64,000 bases of DNA from Rhodopirellula baltica (GCA_002901265.1 PPHI01000057.1:186001-250000); one strand, 5' to 3'. Shown: positions 37,977-47,403, counted from the stretch's first letter. A program made the numbers and translations. The notes: generated from the letters alone by a model not told the origin.

Positions 37977-38705
37977 TTAATGGTCTCCGGCGATCTCGAT
38001 GACTTGATCCAGTTGCATCACTCCATCATAGATTGATCGCCCAACGATTGCTGCGGGCATCCCCATTTCGACCAGCTTTGTGACGTCGTTGTAATCAGTC
38101 ACGCCACCGCTAGCGACCAAGGGAATGTCGGTCGCATCCGACATTTGGCGAAGTCCATCGAAGTTCGGACCACTCATCATTCCGTCGCGTGCAATGTCGG
38201 TGTAGATAATCGCGGCGATATTGGCCGTCTTTTCTCGCAATTGCTGCGCGAGTTCCACCGCAGGCGTGGTGCTCGTTTCCAGCCAACCATCGGTCGCAAC
38301 CATCCCGTCGCGAGCATCGATCCCAGCGGCGAGCTTTCCTGGGAACGTGTCGCACATGTTGGCGAACCACTCCGGCCGTTTCAACGCTGCCGATCCGACA
38401 ACCAATCGCGCTAAGCCGATTTCCAACAGGGCTTCGATCGCCTTTTCATCGCGCACGCCGCCGCCCATTTGGCAGGGCAACCCCGTCTCGGCAACGATTC
38501 GCCGAACGGCTTCACGGTTTGCGGTGGGGTCGTCGCCACGTGCCGCGTCCAAGTCGACCAAGTGCAGGCGTTTGGCGCCTAATTCTTTCCATTTGATCGC
38601 GAACTCGACCGGATCATCGCCGAAAATCGTTTGCTGGTCATAGTCGCCCTGACGCAAGCGAACTGGTTTACCGTGGCGAAGGTCAATAGCGGGCCAAATT
38701 TCCAT
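37977..38705 (-). CDS. hisA: Phosphoribosylformimino-5-aminoimidazole carboxamide ribotide isomerase
   Basis: HisA catalyses the fourth step of histidine synthesis, the isomerisation of ProFAR to PRFAR. The frame is open far upstream (to 39137), but ATG 38705 starts the family sequence MEIWPAIDLRHGKPVRL, giving 242 residues, the usual length. Catalytic Asp8 (AIDLR) and Asp130 (AGIDARDG) are both present, as are phosphate-binding loops GGGVRD and ASGGVTD. No other his gene is in the window; scattered his genes are common in planctomycetes. The next gene, a secreted esterase, starts only four bases downstream. Confidence 0.96.
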   Translation of the reverse strand: MEIWPAIDLRHGKPVRLRQGDYDQQTIFGDDPVEFAIKWKELGAKRLHLVDLDAARGDDPTANREAVRRIVAETGLPCQMGGGVRDEKAIEALLEIGLARLVVGSAALKRPEWFANMCDTFPGKLAAGIDARDGMVATDGWLETSTTPAVELAQQLREKTANIAAIIYTDIARDGMMSGPNFDGLRQMSDATDIPLVASGGVTDYNDVTKLVEMGMPAAIVGRSIYDGVMQLDQVIEIAGDH

Positions 38706-38889
38706 CATCGGACGACAGGCAAAAATGTGAGGAATCAGATGCGAATGTGTAGACCACAGCATCGCGAATTGCCCACGAATTGACCAGTGGGACAGTGTCG
38801 TTCTCCCATCCATTACACTGCATCGCCACCCTGCCGTCATTCGCTCACTCGCCCTCCCCTCCGACACGCCCCATCGCCGCCCGCCTGCT

Positions 38890-39870
38890 ATGACTTCTTC
38901 CCAAAACTCGGACCTGACCGCGACAACCTCTCGTCGCCCCAAAATCGCTGTCCTCGGTTCGATCAACATGGATTTGGTCGTCCGCTGCGCAAAACTGCCG
39001 ACGCCCGGACAGACAATTAGCGCCGGTTCGTTTGATGAAATTCCTGGCGGAAAGGGCGCCAACCAAGCCGTCGCCGCAGTCCGTGCGGGAGGCGAGGTGC
39101 ACATGATCGGACGTGTCGGCGATGACGGCTTTGGCAACCAGTTGCTACAGCATCTTGAGAACGAAAACGTGAACTGCGATGGCGTTCAGGTGACTGGTTC
39201 GTCGCCATCTGGAGTTGCAATCGTCGCGGTCGAACGGAGCGGCGAAAACTCGATCATCGTCGTTCCGGGGGCCAATGGGCAAGTCACCGTCGATGATGTC
39301 ATACGTCATGGCGATCTCATTCGGCAAAGCGACGTGTTGATGGTTCAACTCGAAACGCCTTTCGACGCGGTCGAGGCCGCGATTCAAGTTGCCAAAGAGA
39401 GTGGCGTCAAAGTTATCTTGGACCCAGCACCTGCAATCACACTGCCACCGACGCTGCTAAACGTCGACGTGATCTGTCCAAACGAATCGGAAGCCGCGAT
39501 CCTCACCGGTCGTTCTTGTGACAACATCGAACAGGCAAAGAAGCTTGCCGAACGACTGCACGAACTGGGTGCGGCGATCGCCATCATTACCATGGGCGAA
39601 GTCGGAACAGTGGTCCATGATGGGACACAAACGATGCTGATCGAAAGCCATCGAATCGAAGCTGTTGACACGACAGCGGCAGGAGACGCCTTTGCCGGGA
39701 CATTGGCCGTGCGGCTCGCGATGGGGCTGTCGCTTCCAGAAGCGATACGCTTTGCGAATGTCGCCGGAGCGCTGGCCGCCTCGGTTGCCGGTGCACAACC
39801 GAGCCTCCCAACCGCCGCACAGGTTGAACAAATCGCAGCCCTGAATGCACAACGCCGTACCCAGGTCTGA
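38890..39870 (+). CDS. rbsK: Ribokinase
   Basis: Ribokinase (PfkB family) phosphorylates ribose at C5 using ATP. This 326-residue protein has the N-terminal PfkB motif (GGKGANQAVAAVRAGG at about residues 53-68) and the C-terminal motif DTTAAGDAFAGTLAV, which holds the catalytic Asp. The start ATG 38890 is preceded by no obvious ribosome binding site. The first 18 residues (MTSSQNSDLTATTSRRPK) are a polar extension before the first strand IAVLGSINMDL. It heads an operon with a sugar-binding protein, ATPase and permease, all in the same direction. Confidence 0.94.
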   Translation: MTSSQNSDLTATTSRRPKIAVLGSINMDLVVRCAKLPTPGQTISAGSFDEIPGGKGANQAVAAVRAGGEVHMIGRVGDDGFGNQLLQHLENENVNCDGVQVTGSSPSGVAIVAVERSGENSIIVVPGANGQVTVDDVIRHGDLIRQSDVLMVQLETPFDAVEAAIQVAKESGVKVILDPAPAITLPPTLLNVDVICPNESEAAILTGRSCDNIEQAKKLAERLHELGAAIAIITMGEVGTVVHDGTQTMLIESHRIEAVDTTAAGDAFAGTLAVRLAMGLSLPEAIRFANVAGALAASVAGAQPSLPTAAQVEQIAALNAQRRTQV

Positions 39871-39933
39871 TAAAATCGGCAAAGCCTGTCTTTGGCTTCC
39901 TCCCCGCCCCTCCCCACTCCCGCCTATCTCGTC

Positions 39934-40923
39934 ATGCGAATTCGAATCGCAAAGCCATTTGCGTTTTTAATGGTGCTCACGTGCGCTCTTGCTATCGGTT
40001 GCTCTCGAGACACAACATCAAGTGAAACCTCGGTTGCACCCGGCGGCAAACCGAAGATTGCACTCATCATGAAGTCACTGGCCAACGAGTATTTCTCGAC
40101 GATGGCCAACGGGGCTCGCAACCATGCTGAACAGAATTCCGATCAGTACACGTTGATCGTCAACGGGATCAAAGACGAAACAGACTTGAGTGGCCAAGTC
40201 GCCTTGGTCGACGAAATGGTCGCCGCTGGCGTGAATGCCATCGTGATCGCACCGGCAGACTCCAAAGCACTCGCCCCGGCACTTCGTAAGGCAATCAAAC
40301 AAGGCATCGTTGTCGTTAACATCGACAACCAACTGGATCGCGAAGTCCTTACCGCCGAGGGCATCTCGATCCCATTTGCCGGCCCCGATAATCGTAGCGG
40401 TGCCAAAAAGGTCGCTGAATACTTGGCCAAGCGACTGCAAAAAGGTGACGAAGTCGCGATCTTGGAAGGCATTCAAACGGCTGCCAACTCGCAGCAACGT
40501 GTTGCCGGGTTTGAAGACGCGATGAACGAGTTAGGGGCCGACATTGTTTCCAAGCAGAGCGCTCAGTGGGAAATGAGCCAGGCCAACACGGTCGCCTCAT
40601 CGATCCTAAGCGAACATCCACAACTGAAAGCGATTCTCGCTGCTAACGACTCGATGGCGCTCGGTGCCATCGCTGCCGTCAAAGCTGCTGGCAAATCGGA
40701 CGAAGTACTAATCGTCGGCTTTGATAACATCACCGCAATCCAAGACGCCTTGATGTCGGGCAAAGTCCTCGCAACTGCGGACCAATACGCCGATCAACAA
40801 GCTGTCTTTGGGATCGAGCTTGCGATGAAACATCTCCAAAACCCGGATGAGCCGGCGACGGACACCGAGACGCCCGTTGACCTTGTGACCGCCGAATCGT
40901 TGGCGGAAACGACGAAGGAATGA
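39934..40923 (+). CDS. rbsB: Sugar ABC transporter substrate-binding lipoprotein, ribose type
   Basis: The frame opens at 39892, but ATG 39934 gives a lipoprotein signal: MRIRIAKPFAFLMVLTCALA followed by IGC (lipobox LAIGC). The mature protein is a periplasmic-binding-protein type 4 (RbsB-like) receptor: IALIMKSLANEYFSTMANGA, VIAPADSKALAPALRKA, VVVNIDNQLD and ILAANDSMALGAIAAVKAAG. The length of 329 residues is normal. It lies between ribokinase and the ABC ATPase, with a 63-bp gap from rbsK and a 4-bp gap to the ATPase. The kinase partner argues for ribose or a close pentose, but binding specificity is not proven. Confidence 0.92.
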   Translation: MRIRIAKPFAFLMVLTCALAIGCSRDTTSSETSVAPGGKPKIALIMKSLANEYFSTMANGARNHAEQNSDQYTLIVNGIKDETDLSGQVALVDEMVAAGVNAIVIAPADSKALAPALRKAIKQGIVVVNIDNQLDREVLTAEGISIPFAGPDNRSGAKKVAEYLAKRLQKGDEVAILEGIQTAANSQQRVAGFEDAMNELGADIVSKQSAQWEMSQANTVASSILSEHPQLKAILAANDSMALGAIAAVKAAGKSDEVLIVGFDNITAIQDALMSGKVLATADQYADQQAVFGIELAMKHLQNPDEPATDTETPVDLVTAESLAETTKE

Positions 40924-40927
40924 TGGC

Positions 40928-42474
40928 GTGGGCCAACTCCTTTCGACACATCAACTGACCAAGCAATACGGCAAAGTCACTGTATTGCACGAAGCGTCGT
41001 TCGAACTTCGCGACGGTGAACTTCATGCGTTACTAGGTGCCAATGGCGCCGGGAAGAGTACGCTGTGCAAGATGATTGCCGGACTCACGTCATCGACCTC
41101 GGGTTCGATGTCACTTGACGGCAGTTCCTATCGCCCGGCGAACAAACAATCTGCGGAAGCTGCCGGGGTTCAGATCATCCAGCAAGAACTGAACCTGATA
41201 CCGACACTCAGTATCGCCGAGAATCTGTTTCTGTCGTGTCTGCCGCAGGCGCCGGAATCATCCGGCGAAATGAACTCCGCCAACAATCGACGGAAGCACT
41301 GTCACGGCTGGGACTCGAGCATCTTGATCCGGCGATACCAGTATCGAAGCTTGGCGTCGGCCAAAGGCAGATGGTCGAAATCGCAGCCGCATTGGCACGC
41401 CAATGCAAACTTTTGATTCTGGATGAACCCACCGCAGCTCTCTCCGGGGCCGAAACGGAACGTCTGTTCGAACAACTCGACGTTCTCAAGCAGCGTGGCG
41501 TAGGGATGATCTATATCTCTCACCGACTCGACGAAGTCAAACGGATGGCTGATCGCGTGACCGTATTGCGTGATGGCCGCTGCGTCGGAACGGAATCCGT
41601 CGACAACCTTTCGACGGATGACATGGTCGATTTGATGAGCGGGAAGCAGAACGTTGCAAGAGAGTCACCGGGACATATCACGCTGCATCCGTTCAAAAGT
41701 TTTATAGCGGACGATCAACCTTCGGCCTTGCAGGTCCGATCGCTGAGTTGTGGCATCGTTCGTGACTTCTCGTTCTCGGTCAAGTGCGGTGAAAAGTTTG
41801 GCATCACTGGATTGGTCGGCAGCGGTCGGACAGAACTGTTGCGGGCCATCTTTGGCGCAGATGTTGCCGAATCCGGCGCTGTTCAAGTCGGCAACCGATT
41901 TCCGCAGCGGTTCCGGCATCCACGCCACGCGGTGCAGTCTGGTCTCGCGATGGTGACCGAAGATCGCAAAGACAACGGTTTGCTGTTGTCGCAATCGATT
42001 CGTCACAATGTTTCACTCGCCTCGCTTCGCCAACGTTTTTCGCGGTTGGGTTTGATTCAACAAACTCGCGAAGGCACCGTGTCCCAGCAACTTTGTAAAC
42101 AGCTGCAAACTCGCTGCACCAGTGACGATCAACTGGCCGGCACACTTAGCGGTGGGAACCAACAAAAAGTGGTGATTTCGAAATGGCTTTCGAGTGATGC
42201 AGACGTCTATCTCTTTGATGAACCGACACGGGGGATCGATGTCGGGGCGCGGCGTCGAATCTACCAACTGCTCGATGAGATCGCGTCGACAGGCAAAGGC
42301 ATCGTGATTGTCAGCAGTGATTTGGATGAGTTGTTCGAAACCTGTGATCGGATTGCGGTCATGAACCAGGGACAACTCATTCGGACGTTCTCGCGAGGCG
42401 AATGGAGTGAGGATTTGATCTTACAAGCCAGCTTTGAAAGGCCTCCGCACTCGCCCGTAGGAGTCCAACAATGA
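40928..42474 (+). CDS. rbsA: Sugar ABC transporter ATP-binding protein, ribose type, split by a frameshift
   Basis: RbsA-type proteins contain two ABC modules in one chain. The first frame (40928-41416, GTG start) has Walker A (GANGAGKSTLCKM) and IIQQELNLIPTLSIAENLFL. The frame changes between about 41234 and 41256. The second frame (to 42474) continues with GAGIIRRNELRQQSTEALSR, LGVGQRQMVEIAAAL and Walker B LLILDEPTAAL. The second module follows with LVGSGRTELLRAIFG, signature LSGGNQQKVVISKWL and LFDEPTRGIDVGAR. One added base restores about 515 residues, a normal length. As it stands, no full-length ATPase could be made. It overlaps the permease start by ATGA. Confidence 0.92.
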
Positions 42475-43478
42475 ATCAAACTGAATCTTTGGCCGCCTCT
42501 GGTCGACCAATCACTGGACTGCATCGTCACGTCATAAAGTCCGTCGTTGAGTACGCCGGACTTTTAGCCGTGCTGGCGATTTTGGTGATCTTGTTTTCGA
42601 GTTTGACTGAAAACTTCTTTCGAGTGCAAACGGCCCTGACGATCGCCAATAGCAGTCCCGATTTGATCTTCGTCTCTGTTGGAATGACATTGGTGCTGAT
42701 CGTCGGAGGCATCGACCTTTCCGTCGGATCACTGCTAGCACTTGGCGCCGCGGTAATCGGCGTTGCAATGACGGATTATGAACTTGGACTCATCAGCGCG
42801 GTCGGTCTTTGTCTGTTAGCGACGACCGTCTGTGGATTCTTGAGCGGCTTTGTTTCCGCCTGGTTTGCGATCCCATCGTTTATCGTCACCCTCGGGATGC
42901 TCGAAATGGCGCGGGGTGGGACAAAACTGATCACCGCCTCACAATCCATCTACATCGGCAGCCGATTCGAATGGTTTGGCGAACCGATCGAATGGTTGGC
43001 TTTGTCCCCGTCATTCCTGATCGCAATCTCGACCGTGTTGATCGCCCAATTCCTGCTGACGCAAACCGTCTATGGCAGATATTGCGTGGCGATCGGCACC
43101 AACCGCGAAGCGGTGAAGATGAGCGGTATTCGAACAGCGCCGATCTTTGTCGCGACGTTTGCGATCAGTGGGTTGCTTTGCGGCCTGGCTGCGATTTCGC
43201 ATACGGGCCGACTGCTAACGTCCGACCCCAACGCGGCACGTGGGTTAGAACTTTCAGCAATCGCGGCATGCGTGATTGGTGGGACCAGTTTGATGGGAGG
43301 ACGTGGCAGCGTGATCGCGTCGTTTATCGGAGTCTTGATCATCGCCGTGCTTCAATCTGGGCTGGCCCAGATGGGAGTGGATGATGCGATCAAACAGGTT
43401 GTCACCGGTGGCGTGATCATCTTGGCGGTGCTGCTGGACGCCCTGCGTCAGCGTCTTTCGATGCGAAGCAAGGCTTGA
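42471..43478 (+). CDS. rbsC: Sugar ABC transporter permease, ribose type
   Basis: This 335-residue protein is a BPD_transp_2 (RbsC/XylH-like) permease with about eight to ten membrane helices. Family segments are seen as LILIVGGIDLSVGS-like VLIVGGIDLSVGSLLALGAA, IPSFIVTLGMLEMARGG, AIGTNREAVKMSGIR and GGTSLMGGRGSVIASFIGVL. The ATG overlaps the ATPase stop by four bases (ATGA), consistent with translational coupling. With the kinase, binding protein and ATPase it forms a complete pentose import operon. Three copies of a small repeat follow its stop before the convergent deoC. Confidence 0.93.
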   Translation: MNQTESLAASGRPITGLHRHVIKSVVEYAGLLAVLAILVILFSSLTENFFRVQTALTIANSSPDLIFVSVGMTLVLIVGGIDLSVGSLLALGAAVIGVAMTDYELGLISAVGLCLLATTVCGFLSGFVSAWFAIPSFIVTLGMLEMARGGTKLITASQSIYIGSRFEWFGEPIEWLALSPSFLIAISTVLIAQFLLTQTVYGRYCVAIGTNREAVKMSGIRTAPIFVATFAISGLLCGLAAISHTGRLLTSDPNAARGLELSAIAACVIGGTSLMGGRGSVIASFIGVLIIAVLQSGLAQMGVDDAIKQVVTGGVIILAVLLDALRQRLSMRSKA

Positions 43479-43516
43479 AAATGGATCGACCGAGCGGTCA
43501 GGGTCCGAGCGCAGCG

Positions 43517-43642
43517 ATGGGACTCGTCGCCTCGTCCACCACGGTGGCAGCGACGGCTAGCAGCTATGGGACTCGTCGCCTCGTCCACTACGGTGGCAGT
43601 TAGTAGCGATGGGACTCGTCGCCTCGTCCACTACGGTGACAG
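43517..43642. repeat. Three near-identical 34-bp repeats between rbsC and deoC
   Basis: A 34-bp core beginning ATGGGACTCGTCGCCTCGTC occurs at 43517-43550, 43566-43599 and 43609-43642. Copies 1 and 2 differ at one base, as do copies 2 and 3. The spacers are 15 and 9 bp. The core contains a duplicated CTCGTC and a CCAC-NACG-GTGG hairpin arm pair. The array ends 6 bp before the deoC stop. There is no T-run, so it is not a standard terminator. It is more likely an intergenic repeat family or a transcript-end structure. Confidence 0.8.
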
Positions 43643-43648
43643 CGACGC

Positions 43649-44374
43649 TTAGTAGCCGCTTGGGTTGGCGATGTCGGCGACGTTGATTTCGGGTAAGCCG
43701 AGGTTCTTGCGGACTTCGTCGAGCATCGGTTTGGTCTTGCTGGCACCGACGCGGCTGACACCCATTTCACGGACTTTGATCAACGTTTCCGCATCGCGAA
43801 CACCGCCTGCGGCTTTGACTTGCACATGATCTGCCGCATGCTTCCGCATCAGCGTTAGGTCTTCCATAGTCGCACCACCGGTCCCATAGCCCGTGGAGGT
43901 TTTGACCCAATCGGCGTTCAGTTCGTTGCAGATCTCGCAGAGTTTGATTTTCTGACTGTCTTCGAGATAACAGTTTTCGAAGATCACCTTCACCTTTTGG
44001 CCGGCCGCGTGGACCGGTTCGATCACGGCTTTGATGTCGGCCGTCACGTAGTCCCAGTCACCGCTAAGGACTTTGGAAATGTTGACGACCATGTCAAATT
44101 CTTGGCAGCCGTCTTTGATCGCCTGCTCGGTTTCGGCGACTTTCATTGCCGTCGTGTGGCCACCGTGCGGGAATCCGATGGTCGTGGACGCCTGGACGGT
44201 ACTTCCGGCCAACAGTTCGGCACAGCGTTTCAGGTAGTAGGGCATGATGCAAACGCTTGCGACATCATACGCGAGCGCGAGTGCGATCCCTTCGTCGAGC
44301 ACTTTGTCCGTCATTGTTGGATGCAACAACGAGTGGTCGATCATCTTCGCCAAATCTTCGTAACTGTGTGCCAT
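43649..44374 (-). CDS. deoC: Deoxyribose-phosphate aldolase
   Basis: DeoC splits 2-deoxyribose 5-phosphate into glyceraldehyde 3-phosphate and acetaldehyde during nucleoside breakdown. This 241-residue protein has the Schiff-base lysine K158 in WVKTSTGYGTGGAT, the second catalytic Lys in VKAAGGVRD, and the N-terminal IDHSLLHPT. The length is normal for the family. It converges on the ribose-type operon, and together they suggest use of pentoses from nucleosides. It ends just after the three 34-bp repeats, read from the other strand. Confidence 0.96.
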   Translation of the reverse strand: MAHSYEDLAKMIDHSLLHPTMTDKVLDEGIALALAYDVASVCIMPYYLKRCAELLAGSTVQASTTIGFPHGGHTTAMKVAETEQAIKDGCQEFDMVVNISKVLSGDWDYVTADIKAVIEPVHAAGQKVKVIFENCYLEDSQKIKLCEICNELNADWVKTSTGYGTGGATMEDLTLMRKHAADHVQVKAAGGVRDAETLIKVREMGVSRVGASKTKPMLDEVRKNLGLPEINVADIANPSGY

Positions 44375-44502
44375 CGGACCGGTCTCCGGTTTTTGTTTGG
44401 TTCATCGTTCGTGCGAGCGATGAGTTTACCCGACGCGATCGACTTTGGCAGTGGGTTTTGACTCGCTGAAACGGCGGCCAACACTCCAGCGGCTGCCCAT
44501 TG

Positions 44503-47403
44503 TCAAAAGCTCAGAATCCGACCCGTTTGGCTTTTCGAGTTTTGGCGTAGCTGTTCGGGGGTTCCAACCGCAACGACCTGACCGCCGTGCTTACCGGCTC
44601 CCGGCCCCAGGTCAATAATGTGGTCTGCCGAAAGCATCAGCAACGGATTGTGCTCGACCACTAGCAGCGAATGCCCGTCGGCGATCAAGGCATCAAAGCA
44701 ATCGACCAGCCGTACCAAGTCATCGAAGTGCAAACCGGTCGTCGGTTCATCCATGACAAACAGAGTCTTCTTTCGACTCGCCGATGCCAAGAATGCGGCA
44801 AGCTTTAATCGCTGGCCCTCGCCACTGGAGAGCGTGGTCGCGGATTGCCCGAGTGGCAAATATCCAATGCCAACATCGATCATCCGTTTCAGTCTTGCCT
44901 GGACTTTTGCCGCTCCACGGAAAAATTCATAGGCTTCTTGCGCCGTCATCGCCAAGACGTCGGCAATGGTACGATCTCGATAGCGGACTTTTAAAATGTC
45001 GTCCCGAAATCGTGTCCCACGACACTCCGGACACTGCATCGCGACATCCGCCAAAAACTGCATGTCGATCTGTTGCACGCCCGCGCCTTCGCATGCAGGG
45101 CACTGTCCCTTGCTGCTGTTAAACGTGAAGTGACTTGCGGTCAGACCTCTCGCCTTTGCTTCGGGGCTCTCGGCAAAAACCTTGCGGATCGGATCGAACG
45201 CTTTCAAAAACGTCACTGGGCAGCTTCGCGGCGAACGGCTGATCGGCGATTGATCCACTGCCACACAGTCCTGGATCTGCCCAAGACCGGTGATCGATTC
45301 GAACGGCAATGGCTTAACCGTTTGTCCCAACTTGCGTTGCTGAATCGCGGCAAGCAACGTGTCTTGGACCAGCGAGCTCTTTCCGCTGCCAGAAACACCA
45401 GTAACGACGCACAATACGCCAAGCGGGATTTCGACGTCGACGTTTTGTAGGTTGTGTCCGGAAGCACCACAAAGCGAAATTTTGCCATGTGGTTCACGAG
45501 GAGTATGTGAACGGAGCGTCGTACCACGCTTTCCAGTCAAATATTGACCGGTCAAGCTGTCCGTCTCTTTCAGCAAAGCCTTCGAGGTCCCCTGAAAGAC
45601 AACTTCTCCGCCACGTGCCCCTGCCCCTGGTCCGATCTCAACCACATGATCCGCTTGCTTGATCATGATCTCGTTGTGTTCAACAACGATCACGGTGTTG
45701 CCACGGTCGCAAAGCTTGCGAACACAATCAACCAACGCTTCGACATCCACCGGGTGCAGCCCCGCCGTCGGTTCGTCCAACACGTACAGCATGTTGACCA
45801 AGTCGCCGCCCAAAGCACTGGTCAGTGCGACACGCTGCGTTTCACCACCAGACAAAGTCCGCAGCGGCCGATCAAGTTCCAAGTACCCCAATCCAACTGA
45901 TCGTAGATAACCGATGCGATCATCGATTTGACGCATTGGTTCCTTGGCGATTTCTTGCTGCTTGGCACCGAGCGGTGTTTGGTCGAAATACGCAGCGACG
46001 TCGGCGGCACTCATCGACAACAAATCGGCGACTGACTTGTCACCAACCCGATAGGCCAGGGCTGTTGGCTTGAAGCGTTTCCCGTCACACGCGTCGCAGG
46101 TCCGATAGCTGCGGTAGCGCGAGGCAAACACTCGCACGTGCATCTTGTACTTTTTGCGTTCTAGCCATGCGAAAAAACCATCGAGTCCACCAAACTTGCG
46201 CTCACGCACGCCTTCGGTGACGACGCGGAGTTGTTTTTTGGTGAGCTTGGAAAACGGAACATCGACGGGAACATCATAGTCATCGGCCAAATCCAATAAC
46301 TCTTCGAGCTCATGCGAGTAAGCCGGCGTACTCCACGGGGCGATCGCACCGTCACGGATCGAAACGGACTTGTCGGGCACGACCAAATCCATGTCAAACT
46401 CAACGAGCTCGCCAAAGCCTTCGCATTTTTCGCACGCGCCCAGAGGGTTGTTGAAATTGAATAACCGCGGCACCGGGTCGGGATAGTCAAGATCGCAATC
46501 GTCGCAACGCCGGCTGTCACTAATGATGGACCTTTCAAAGGATCGGCCATCAACGGACATGAATTTGCCCAACACTGCCGGGCCTTCGCGAACGACGTCA
46601 CCGTCACTCACAAGTTCGGTCAAGATCACCGCCCGACCGTGACCTTCCCCCATCGCCGTTTCGATCGATTCGGTCAATCGCCCGAGGTCGCTCTCCGGCG
46701 AGACGCGATCGACCACGACGATACACTCGATGCCGCTTTTAGGGATCTTCTTGGCAAGCTCAGCTCGGTCCGAATCGGACAAGTGAAATGAGACTCCGTC
46801 GACAATGATCCGCACAAAACCGTCTTGCTGAAGCCCCAGCAAAATCTCACCACCCGACTTTCGATCGGGTAGCCAAATCGGAAAACCGATCATCGCCCGT
46901 TTGCCGCTGGCGTGCAGTGATTCGGCGGCGCTTGTTGGATCATCCGCAGTGACCGGCTTGCCACATCCGACACAGTACAACGTCGCGCACTTGGCGAACA
47001 ACAAACGCAAGTGATCGGCAATCTCGGTCGCGGTGGCAACGGTACTACGGTTGTTCTTCGATCCGCTCGCCCGCGTGACTGCGACGGCAGGCGGGATGCC
47101 AGTGATGGAGTCACAGTCGGGCTTGTCGAGTCGCTGCAGAAACTGCCGCGTATACGCCGAAAAGCTTTCGATATAGCAACGCTGGCCTTCGGCATACAAC
47201 GTATCGAGTGCCAGAGACGTTTTCCCGCTGCCGGAGAGTCCGCAAAACGCGATCAACTTTCCTCTTGGCAAGTCGAGATCGATATCTTTCAAGTTGTGAA
47301 CACGGCATCCGCGTAGTGAGATTGTCGCGTCCGCACTCGCAGACTTTCTTTTTGATTTCGTTGTCGGCACAGAAGAGTCTTCATCCAAGTTCAGCAGGGG
47401 CAC
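44503..47403 (-). CDS. uvrA: Excinuclease ABC subunit A (UvrA family)
   Basis: This 966-residue protein is a UvrA damage-sensing ATPase for nucleotide excision repair. The first Walker A is GLSGSGKTSLALDTLYAEGQ and the second GVSGSGKSSLVQDTL. Zinc-binding pairs are visible in CDDCDLDYPDPVPRLF-CEKC, CDACDGKR and CPACEGAG-CPECRGTRF. The first signature is normal (LSGGETQRVALT), but the second is LSSGEGQRLKLA in place of the usual LSGGEAQRVKLA. Walker B motifs are VLDEPTAGLHP and VMDEPTTGLHF. The 28-residue polar N-terminal extension before ISLRGCRVHNLK is unusual. The family is certain; whether it is the main UvrA or a divergent paralogue is less sure. Confidence 0.93.
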   Translation of the reverse strand: MPLLNLDEDSSVPTTKSKRKSASADATISLRGCRVHNLKDIDLDLPRGKLIAFCGLSGSGKTSLALDTLYAEGQRCYIESFSAYTRQFLQRLDKPDCDSITGIPPAVAVTRASGSKNNRSTVATATEIADHLRLLFAKCATLYCVGCGKPVTADDPTSAAESLHASGKRAMIGFPIWLPDRKSGGEILLGLQQDGFVRIIVDGVSFHLSDSDRAELAKKIPKSGIECIVVVDRVSPESDLGRLTESIETAMGEGHGRAVILTELVSDGDVVREGPAVLGKFMSVDGRSFERSIISDSRRCDDCDLDYPDPVPRLFNFNNPLGACEKCEGFGELVEFDMDLVVPDKSVSIRDGAIAPWSTPAYSHELEELLDLADDYDVPVDVPFSKLTKKQLRVVTEGVRERKFGGLDGFFAWLERKKYKMHVRVFASRYRSYRTCDACDGKRFKPTALAYRVGDKSVADLLSMSAADVAAYFDQTPLGAKQQEIAKEPMRQIDDRIGYLRSVGLGYLELDRPLRTLSGGETQRVALTSALGGDLVNMLYVLDEPTAGLHPVDVEALVDCVRKLCDRGNTVIVVEHNEIMIKQADHVVEIGPGAGARGGEVVFQGTSKALLKETDSLTGQYLTGKRGTTLRSHTPREPHGKISLCGASGHNLQNVDVEIPLGVLCVVTGVSGSGKSSLVQDTLLAAIQQRKLGQTVKPLPFESITGLGQIQDCVAVDQSPISRSPRSCPVTFLKAFDPIRKVFAESPEAKARGLTASHFTFNSSKGQCPACEGAGVQQIDMQFLADVAMQCPECRGTRFRDDILKVRYRDRTIADVLAMTAQEAYEFFRGAAKVQARLKRMIDVGIGYLPLGQSATTLSSGEGQRLKLAAFLASASRKKTLFVMDEPTTGLHFDDLVRLVDCFDALIADGHSLLVVEHNPLLMLSADHIIDLGPGAGKHGGQVVAVGTPEQLRQNSKSQTGRILSF

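Noticed and set aside
43517-43642. CRISPR array
   Set aside because: Only three copies, spacers of 15 and 9 bp, and no cas genes.
44378-44394. Small hairpin ACCGG-TCT-CCGGT followed by Ts on the plus strand
   Set aside because: Only a 5-bp stem with no plus-strand gene upstream; it lies just before the deoC start on the other strand and is probably chance.
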